61,461 nt of DNA from an uncultured Pelagibacteraceae bacterium (GTDB taxonomy: Bacteria; Pseudomonadota; Alphaproteobacteria; Pelagibacterales; Pelagibacteraceae). This document shows positions 29,530 to 35,376 of the stretch, one piece after another. The stretch lies in contig CACKWQ010000004.1 in assembly GCA_902603925.1 (NCBI GenBank), forward strand, positions 1 to 61,461. The letters run 5' to 3'. The translations under genes were made by a program, and so were the position numbers. Within the stretch, counting starts at the first letter, position 1. Each line of letters begins with the position of its first letter. The notes beneath the pieces were generated by a model. It searched no databases and was not told where the DNA came from. It saw only the letters and a list, made by a program, of their open reading frames with translations.

Positions 29530-29544
29530 GTACTACTTTTGTTC
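29530..29544 (-). promoter_or_regulatory. Candidate LexA site before recA (imperfect)
   Basis: On the minus strand GAAC, seven bases, then GTAC differs by one base from the alphaproteobacterial LexA box GAAC-N7-GAAC. It lies about 50 bases upstream of the recA start. The match is imperfect, so this is a suggestion. Confidence 0.35.
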
Positions 29545-29585
29545 TCATTTGCAATAAAAATTTGTAACCCCATAAAAAACCCGTT

Positions 29586-30878
29586 TTATTTGACGTTTAA
29601 ATAGTCGCTATTTAAAAGCCCAATTGACTTTAAAAGGTTATATTGAGCTAAAACAAAGTCTCTTTCAGAATTAGCTAAAGAGATTCTTGCATCTAATAAT
29701 ATTGCTGTAGACTGAATGAAATCTAAAGTACTTCTGGACCCTCTTTGATATTCTTCTGTTATGCCCTCATTTGCAATCTCAGCAGCATTAACTTGAGCTC
29801 TTATAGATTTCAAAATACTTTCTGAGGATTGATAATTTGACCAAGCACTAGATATGCTTGTTTCATTAGACTTAATTGTATTATCTAATAACAATCGTTT
29901 TCTTATTTTTTCACTTTGATTTTTATTTACTTTAGCTAGGTTTTTTCCACCTGAAAAAAAAGGCCATGTAATAGTTGCTTTAATTGTATCTTGCTCTTTT
30001 TCATCAATTGTTGAGCTAAAATCTTCAGTGTTGGATCTTTCTATAGATAAGGTTGCAGTAGGCGCCAGTTCTGATTTAGATATTTTTATATCTTTTTCTG
30101 ATTGTTCATACTCAATTTTTGCAATTAGAATATTTGGATTATTATTAATTGATAATTTGATTGCATCGTTTAATGATTGAGGTAGCGGTGATATTGGATT
30201 TAATGATTTATTCAAATCTTCAATATTGATAATTTTCCCGATAACGTTTTCGTAATCTAATTTACTGGTTATTAGATCGTTCATAGCTTTTATGTTTTTT
30301 GCTTCAGCTCCAGCTAAAGAAGACTCGGATTGAGATAAATCTGATAATGTTATTTGTCCAATCTCCAATCTAGTTTTGTCGTTTTCTACTTGACGTATAA
30401 GTAAATTTAAATTTTTTTCGTTTATTTTAACTTTTTCACTAGATGCTATTAAATTGGAATAAGCTTCTATAGCTTTGTAGAAAATTTCTTGCTCTATTTT
30501 TTTTAATTTCTCCTTTGAAAGATTTAACCCCAGTTGACTTTTTTTGAGCTCAGCACTTCTACCAAAATCAATTAATGTCTGCTCCAGTTTTATTGTTGTA
30601 TTAACTGGATCAACATCGTTAGTAGAGGCATCTCCCCCACTTTGATTTGTTAGTTTACTAGTATCTTGCTGGCTTTTTGAACTAGTAATTGTACCTTTTG
30701 GTAAGTAATTACCTTTGGAAATTTTAAGATCTTGTTCAGCAATATTAACGTTTTCTCTTTCTGCATTGAGCTCTTTGTTATTTTTATAAGTAATTTTTAA
30801 TGCATCATATAAGCTATCACTTAAAGCATAATTAATATTAAAGATAAAAATAAATATAATTGTTATTAAAAATTTCAT
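29586..30878 (-). CDS. TolC family outer membrane efflux protein
   Basis: This 430-residue protein begins with a signal peptide (FLITIIFIFIFNINYALS) and contains the two alpha-helical hairpin repeats of the TolC family. These are visible as long coiled-coil segments such as AEQDLKISKGNYLPKGTI, and the second-half repeat KIEYEQSEKDIKISKSELAPTATL. It ends in ERDFVLAQYNLLKSIGLL, typical of TolC. It would form the outer-membrane channel for a type I secretion or RND efflux system. No inner-membrane partner is adjacent. It overlaps the kinase gene upstream by four bases. Confidence 0.88.
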   Translation of the reverse strand: MKFLITIIFIFIFNINYALSDSLYDALKITYKNNKELNAERENVNIAEQDLKISKGNYLPKGTITSSKSQQDTSKLTNQSGGDASTNDVDPVNTTIKLEQTLIDFGRSAELKKSQLGLNLSKEKLKKIEQEIFYKAIEAYSNLIASSEKVKINEKNLNLLIRQVENDKTRLEIGQITLSDLSQSESSLAGAEAKNIKAMNDLITSKLDYENVIGKIINIEDLNKSLNPISPLPQSLNDAIKLSINNNPNILIAKIEYEQSEKDIKISKSELAPTATLSIERSNTEDFSSTIDEKEQDTIKATITWPFFSGGKNLAKVNKNQSEKIRKRLLLDNTIKSNETSISSAWSNYQSSESILKSIRAQVNAAEIANEGITEEYQRGSRSTLDFIQSTAILLDARISLANSERDFVLAQYNLLKSIGLLNSDYLNVK

Positions 30879-31798
30879 TTTTTATAGATAACAGATTTGA
30901 TTTGATGACTACTATTTAAATTCATTATTATTGACGCATATTTTGGTACATTTTTAAACATATTTTCTGTTATTCTCTGATAAGTTTGCATAAAGCTTAT
31001 TACATCTTTTTTATTCATAATTTTAAGGTTCTTTTTACTTTTTGTTTGTAACCTCAGCTTTTTCTCTTGCTTTAGTCTCCATTTTCTCAGCTGATTAAAA
31101 CTGCTAGCTTTTAAGTAAAGCAAAGAGTCCAATTGTTTAAATAATTTTTTATAAGACGTTTTTAAATTATAATTAACAAAATTTCTCCATTTTAATTGTT
31201 TATCCATTGTTCTTTCCATACTATTCATTGATCTTTTTATTTCTAAATTTGTTTGAGCTTTAGCTCCAACACACCACCCTTCAAGAATTATGACATCTGG
31301 TCTTTTTTTTATTTCATACCATTTTTTTTTTGGAAGTCTGTCATCTATGGATTTGTCGAATAAAGGCAGTTTCATTTTTTTAAATTTCTTTTTTTTTGCG
31401 TTTTTAAAAAAATCTAACATAGCTTTAATATCATGTGTTCCCGGTGCACCCCTTGTCATTAGCATCGGGTGAATTTTTTTAGATAAGTTAAGTCGATCTT
31501 TTCTCGTTTTATAAAAATCATCTATGGAGATTTTAAAAACATTTAGTTTGAAATAATTAATTAATATAATTTTAAGAATTGATGATATTGTAGTTTTCCC
31601 AGTTCCTTGACCACCTGCAAGTCCAATAAAATATGGTCTCGATTTACATTTGTCTGAAATCCAAAAAGAGACTGGAATTAAATACTTCTTAATCATCCTC
31701 TCTTTGTTTTTAAATTTTTCTTTACTAGTTTCTTGAGATTTTATGAATTTTAAACATTTTTTTTTTACTATTTTGTAGCAATTATTATAAATTTTCAT
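30875..31798 (-). CDS. D-glycerate 3-kinase-like P-loop kinase
   Basis: This 307-residue kinase resembles the plant/fungal-type glycerate kinase and other members of the phosphoribulokinase-pantothenate kinase group. Evidence is the P-loop IGLAGGQGTGKTT, the SIDDFYKTRKDR motif, the PMLMTRGAPGTHD signature, DDRLPKKKW and the EGWCVGAKAQ segment. It would phosphorylate glycerate to 3-phosphoglycerate, joining glyoxylate/glycine metabolism to central carbon flow. The first 45 residues are lysine-rich and may not all be translated; a later start is possible. Confidence 0.75.
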   Translation of the reverse strand: MKIYNNCYKIVKKKCLKFIKSQETSKEKFKNKERMIKKYLIPVSFWISDKCKSRPYFIGLAGGQGTGKTTISSILKIILINYFKLNVFKISIDDFYKTRKDRLNLSKKIHPMLMTRGAPGTHDIKAMLDFFKNAKKKKFKKMKLPLFDKSIDDRLPKKKWYEIKKRPDVIILEGWCVGAKAQTNLEIKRSMNSMERTMDKQLKWRNFVNYNLKTSYKKLFKQLDSLLYLKASSFNQLRKWRLKQEKKLRLQTKSKKNLKIMNKKDVISFMQTYQRITENMFKNVPKYASIIMNLNSSHQIKSVIYKK

Positions 31799-31799
31799 T

Positions 31800-32171
31800 T
31801 TATTTTTTTTTATCTAAAGGATGATTTTGACCATCATTTAAACCAACATTTTCTAATTTAAATGGATCTATTCCCTCAATGCATGCAACATTTACTCCAA
31901 AAATTTTTGGATTAATTCTTGGATTATTATGAGTATGAATACCGCAAACCGAACAAAAAAAATGTTTTGCTGTGTTAGTATAATATTGGTAAAGTTTTAA
32001 TAACTCTTTACCTTTAGTTAGTGTAAAATCATTTTCTCCTAGAACTCCAATGATATAACCTTTTCTTTTACACAAAGTACAATTACATCTCATTAATTTT
32101 TCTATTCCTGTTTTTGGAATTTTTATTTCTGCTTCTACGCCACCACAATGACAAGTTAATTTTTTTTTCAT
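31800..32171 (-). CDS. GFA/CENP-V family zinc protein, copy 2
   Basis: This 123-residue protein belongs to the GFA family (named after a reported glutathione-dependent formaldehyde-activating enzyme). The zinc ligands are visible: CHCGG near the start, RCNCTLCKRKG in the middle and CSVCGIHTHNN later. The fold normally binds two zinc ions. It is the second of two tandem copies; the two align over their whole length but differ at many positions. The start overlaps the first copy's stop by four bases. A formaldehyde role is uncertain for the family but fits the C1 genes here. Confidence 0.85.
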   Translation of the reverse strand: MKKKLTCHCGGVEAEIKIPKTGIEKLMRCNCTLCKRKGYIIGVLGENDFTLTKGKELLKLYQYYTNTAKHFFCSVCGIHTHNNPRINPKIFGVNVACIEGIDPFKLENVGLNDGQNHPLDKKK

Positions 32172-32539
32172 TTTTTTTTCCTATCTAGAACATGATTATT
32201 TCCGTCATTATTTTCTACTTTTAAATTAAAATATTCATATGGATCTATTTCATCTATACATCCGACATTTACGGCAAATTCGTTTGGATTGCTTCTTCTT
32301 TGATGATGGGTATATATTCCACAAATTTTACAAAAGTAGTGCTTTGCAACCTTTGTGTTAAATTGGTACATAGATAAATTTTCTTTTCCCTCTAAAATTT
32401 GTAGATTATTTAAATCCACTGCTGCCATTATTGAACCTTTTTTTTTACAAATTGAGCAGTTACAGCGTTGTAGCTTTCCAAGATCATCTACTTTGATTTT
32501 TAACTTAACCTTTCCACAATGACACGATACTTTTTTCAT
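32168..32539 (-). CDS. GFA/CENP-V family zinc protein, copy 1
   Basis: This is the upstream copy of the tandem GFA pair and also has 123 residues. Its zinc-binding cysteines are CHCGKV, RCNCSICKKKG and CKICGIYTHHQ. It shares layout and C-terminal ending (DGNNHVLDRKKK versus DGQNHPLDKKK) with the next copy. Both were clearly derived from one ancestor. It is divergent from umuDC across a 193-base regulatory gap. Confidence 0.85.
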   Translation of the reverse strand: MKKVSCHCGKVKLKIKVDDLGKLQRCNCSICKKKGSIMAAVDLNNLQILEGKENLSMYQFNTKVAKHYFCKICGIYTHHQRRSNPNEFAVNVGCIDEIDPYEYFNLKVENNDGNNHVLDRKKK

Positions 32540-32597
32540 ATAAATTTTTTATATATATTTTTTTTTTATAAGATTAATAAACTACTATTGGTTAAAG

Positions 32598-32606
32598 TTA
32601 TCCACA
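32598..32606 (+). other. Consensus DnaA box
   Basis: TTATCCACA is a perfect match to the DnaA-binding consensus, next to a very AT-rich stretch at about 32540-32590. Only this one copy was found by eye in the gap, so it is not evidence of an origin. Confidence 0.4.
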
Positions 32607-32636
32607 AGCACACTAAATCTTGTTTCGATGTTCTCG

Positions 32637-32657
32637 TTTTGATTCACTTTTGATTCA
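32637..32657 (+). repeat. Direct repeat upstream of the umuD promoter
   Basis: The ten bases TTTTGATTCA occur at 32637-32646 and again at 32648-32657, spaced by 11 bases, about one helical turn. A related inverted half (ACTCAAAA) lies near 32664. The spacing puts both copies on one DNA face, just upstream of the -35 element, as for an activator site. The regulator is unknown. Confidence 0.45.
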
Positions 32658-32682
32658 ATTCTAGACTCAAAATACAACCTGA

Positions 32683-32711
32683 TTGACACTATTGAATAAT
32701 TAAGCTACAAA
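32683..32711 (+). promoter_or_regulatory. umuDC promoter (-35 and -10)
   Basis: A perfect -35 TTGACA at 32683-32688 is followed after 17 bases by TACAAA at 32706-32711. Transcription would start near 32718, leaving only about 15 bases before the umuD ATG and no visible Shine-Dalgarno sequence. The LexA box lies directly over the predicted start. Confidence 0.7.
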
Positions 32712-32713
32712 TA

Positions 32714-32728
32714 GAACAAAACAAGAAC
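32714..32728 (+). promoter_or_regulatory. LexA operator (SOS box) of umuDC
   Basis: GAAC, seven bases (AAAACAA), then GAAC is the reverse complement of the alphaproteobacterial LexA box GTTC-N7-GTTC. It covers the predicted transcription start and ends four bases before the umuD ATG, ideal for repression. It shows the operon is part of an SOS regulon. Confidence 0.8.
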
Positions 32729-32732
32729 ACTT

Positions 32733-33128
32733 ATGAAGCTTACTATACCTTATTACTTACATAAAGCTGGCGCTGGTTTTCCATCTCCGGCAACTGACTA
32801 TATTGAGGAAGACATAGATCTTAACGTTCATCTAATAAAAAACGTGCCAGCAACTTTTGTAATTAGAGTTCAAGGAAGATCAATGATTGATGTGGGCATT
32901 AATGATGGAGATATACTAGTTGTCGATAAAAGCTTAAATCCGAGAAATTTTTCAACTGTAATTGCGAATGTTCATGATGAACTCGTAGTAAAAACTTTTG
33001 TACAGGAAAGAGATAAAAAGTTTTTAACCTCTGGTTCTAAAAAGTTTGAAGATCGTATTTTAATTAACGAAGAAGAAGATATATTTATTTGGGGAGTTGT
33101 TACTTATGTCATCCACTCAGTATACTAG
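32733..33128 (+). CDS. umuD: Error-prone repair protein UmuD
   Basis: UmuD is a LexA-like S24 peptidase that cleaves itself on RecA filaments to give UmuD', the partner of polymerase V. The 131-residue protein keeps the cleavage site Ala14-Gly15 in AGAGFPSPATDY, the catalytic Ser50 in VQGRSMID, and Lys87 in ELVVKTF. The N-terminal arm before cleavage is short (14 residues). It follows a consensus promoter and LexA box. The umuC start lies within its last codons. Confidence 0.95.
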   Translation: MKLTIPYYLHKAGAGFPSPATDYIEEDIDLNVHLIKNVPATFVIRVQGRSMIDVGINDGDILVVDKSLNPRNFSTVIANVHDELVVKTFVQERDKKFLTSGSKKFEDRILINEEEDIFIWGVVTYVIHSVY

Positions 33129-34386
33129 AAAAATAGCTTTAGTCGATTGTAATTCTTTTTATGTTTCTTGTGAGAGATTATTTAATCCTAAAATAAGAAG
33201 GAAACCTGTTGTGGTTTTATCAAATAATGATGGATGTATTATTTCAAGATCAAACGAAGCTAAGGCTTTAGGTATAAAGATGGGAGAACCTTACTTTAAG
33301 GCAAAAGATATTATTATTAAAAATAACGTAAATGTATTCTCTTCAAACTATTCCTTGTACGGCGATCTATCAAGAAGGGTTATGAGAACTTTAAAAAGAT
33401 TCAATTCTGATATTGAAATTTATTCTATTGATGAAGCATTTATAGATTTATCAAATTTCTCCGATAATGAAGTGGAAAAAGTAGGAAAAGAAATTAGGGC
33501 TACAGTTTTACGATGGACGGGGATACCTACAAGTATTGGGATAGCTAAAACTAAAACTTTAAGTAAAGTTGCAAATCATATAGCAAAAAAAACAAAGACA
33601 GGCGTTACAAGTTTGATAGGAATAGATAATCTCGATCCAGTTCTAGAAAAAGTAGATATAAATGATGTCTGGGGCGTTGGTAGGCAACTAACAAAATTTT
33701 ATCAAAAAAACGGGGTATATAATGCAAAACAACTCAAAAATAAATCAAATACATGGATAAAGAAATGTTCGAATGTTTTGAGTTCGCGGACTGCAATGGA
33801 ATTGAGAGGGATACCTTGTATTGAAATCGAAAAAACTATATCAAAAAGAAAAAGTTGTGTAGTGTCACGATCATTTGGAAAAAGAGTTGAAAAATTTCAT
33901 GAGTTAAAAGAAGCAGTTGCTAGCTATTGTTTGAATGCTTCAGAAAAACTTAGGGCTGAAAATCTAGTTGCTAAAGCTTTAACTGTTTTTGTTAGAACAA
34001 GTCCTTTTCAAAGAAATTTTGGATACTATTCAAATTCTAAGACTATTGATTTTCCAATTGCAACAAATAACAGCATCGAAACAGTAAAAAAAGCAATTAC
34101 TATTTTAGAAAGTATTTACAGAAACGGCTATAGATATCAAAAGGCTGGTGTAATGTTCAGCGGGTTATCAGATGAAAATAGCAAAGAAAATTTATTTGCA
34201 TCGGAGAAAGATGAAAAAATTAATAAATTAATGAGATCAATAGATAAAACTAATTTTAGATTTGGAAGACGCACATTAAGTATAGCCAGCGCAGGAATTC
34301 AAAAAAAATGGTTTATGAAAAGAGAACATTCATCAAAAATTGATACAGCAGACTTCCATTGTATACCAACGATAAAAGCTATTTAA
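33106..34386 (+). CDS. umuC: DNA polymerase V subunit UmuC
   Basis: UmuC is the Y-family translesion polymerase subunit. From ATG 33106 it has 426 residues. Visible are the palm motif IALVDCNSFYVSCERLFNP, SNNDGCIISRSNEAK, the catalytic SIDEAFIDL with its acidic residues, and the HhH region GVGRQLTKF. The little-finger and C-terminal UmuC segment (CIEIEKTISKRKSCVVSRSFGK) is present. The frame extends up to a TTG at 33097, but the ATG is preferred. It overlaps umuD by 23 bases and the convergent GT2 gene by eight. Confidence 0.95.
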   Translation: MSSTQYTRKIALVDCNSFYVSCERLFNPKIRRKPVVVLSNNDGCIISRSNEAKALGIKMGEPYFKAKDIIIKNNVNVFSSNYSLYGDLSRRVMRTLKRFNSDIEIYSIDEAFIDLSNFSDNEVEKVGKEIRATVLRWTGIPTSIGIAKTKTLSKVANHIAKKTKTGVTSLIGIDNLDPVLEKVDINDVWGVGRQLTKFYQKNGVYNAKQLKNKSNTWIKKCSNVLSSRTAMELRGIPCIEIEKTISKRKSCVVSRSFGKRVEKFHELKEAVASYCLNASEKLRAENLVAKALTVFVRTSPFQRNFGYYSNSKTIDFPIATNNSIETVKKAITILESIYRNGYRYQKAGVMFSGLSDENSKENLFASEKDEKINKLMRSIDKTNFRFGRRTLSIASAGIQKKWFMKREHSSKIDTADFHCIPTIKAI

Positions 34387-35248
34387 TAGCATCGACACTA
34401 TCAATATTGTTAAGGCAACTATTAAATTCATCAATATTTTCTCTTCCAGAAATTTTGACTATCAATATGCCAAAAATAACAATGAGAGCTAAAGGAATAC
34501 AAGTAATGACACTTAGATTATTAGAGATTAGTATTAAATAGATTGCATAAAATGCAATAGATCTAATGATTACACTTGCTTTGAAAACAGCAATAATAGA
34601 CAAGGAATGTTTAACTAAATTTAAAAAATTCATTTTAGAAGGTCCAAAATATCTTGCTCCTCTTTCGGATGGAATTGTTGCTAGATTCTTTTCTAATTTA
34701 GATAAAGCACCAGAAAAGCTACTCCATGTGGACTTATCATTTAAAAGTTTTTCTACAGTTTTTTTCGGCAAAAAAGTGTAATTACCAAACTTTATTGATT
34801 TACCTGTAAATATAAATGTAATTAATTTATGAATACTATAGCTTAATTTAAAAATTATTCCTTCAGATCTTTTTACTCTTTCACCAACAATTGGACTATC
34901 GGGATTATAACTTAAGTTATCAATAAATATTTTAATTTCTTCAGGTCTATCTTCTCCATCGCCATCCATAGGTATGATATAGTCAAATTCCTCGTTTTGA
35001 TAAATATGCTTGAGCCCTGTTGCTATACATCTAGCATGACCAATATTCTTTTTAATATTTAAAATTTGAACTGAATGCAAATTCTCTGAAAAACCAAACC
35101 CATCTGGTTTTATTTCTGTAGAACTATCATTTACAATAACTACCGAAAATTCATGATTAATTTCTTTTATTAAATTATCAATTTTATTAATTAATTTATC
35201 TGCTGATTGCCAGTCATTGTAAATTGGAATTAAAATTTTAATTTTCAT
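34379..35248 (-). CDS. Family 2 glycosyltransferase with C-terminal membrane helices
   Basis: This 289-residue GT2 protein starts with KILIPIYNDWQSADKLINKI and the nucleotide-binding FSVVIVNDSST. The metal-binding region is IPMDGDGEDRPEEI. Two hydrophobic helices near the end (about residues 228-278) anchor it in the membrane, as in polyprenyl-phosphate sugar transferases. A GT39-type gene 4 kb away could use its lipid-linked product. The gene overlaps the 40-residue peptide upstream through an ATGA junction. Confidence 0.85.
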   Translation of the reverse strand: MKIKILIPIYNDWQSADKLINKIDNLIKEINHEFSVVIVNDSSTEIKPDGFGFSENLHSVQILNIKKNIGHARCIATGLKHIYQNEEFDYIIPMDGDGEDRPEEIKIFIDNLSYNPDSPIVGERVKRSEGIIFKLSYSIHKLITFIFTGKSIKFGNYTFLPKKTVEKLLNDKSTWSSFSGALSKLEKNLATIPSERGARYFGPSKMNFLNLVKHSLSIIAVFKASVIIRSIAFYAIYLILISNNLSVITCIPLALIVIFGILIVKISGRENIDEFNSCLNNIDSVDAIK

Positions 35249-35367
35249 GGACTCACAGAACCTAATAATCTAAAAAACGATGCAAAAATCCCATAACCTG
35301 ATAATTCAATAGCAATAATTATAACTGCTGCAAATAATATTTTTTTTAATTTGTTTGAAAATTTCAT
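35245..35367 (-). CDS. 40-residue membrane peptide
   Basis: This short frame runs from ATG at 35367 to TGA at 35245. It has a basic N-terminus (MKFSNKLKK), a single hydrophobic helix (ILFAAVIIIAIELSGYGIFASFF) and a short tail. The stop overlaps the GT2 start as ATGA, and the start lies nine bases after the STAND gene stop. The tight packing suggests it is translated. It could be a true small membrane subunit or the remnant of a larger membrane protein lost when the neighbouring module arrived. No family was recognised. Confidence 0.55.
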   Translation of the reverse strand: MKFSNKLKKILFAAVIIIAIELSGYGIFASFFRLLGSVSP

Positions 35368-35376
35368 TCTAAAAAT

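Noticed and set aside
30875..31798. Calling the P-loop kinase uridine kinase or pantothenate kinase.
   Set aside because: The PMLMTRGAPGTHD and EGWCVGA motifs fit the glycerate kinase-like subgroup better.
31800..32539. The tandem GFA genes as an assembly duplication.
   Set aside because: The two proteins differ at many positions while keeping zinc ligands, so they are old paralogs.
32540..32732. Replication origin suggested by the AT-rich tract and DnaA box.
   Set aside because: Only one DnaA box is present and no dnaA, dnaN, hemE or parAB genes are near.
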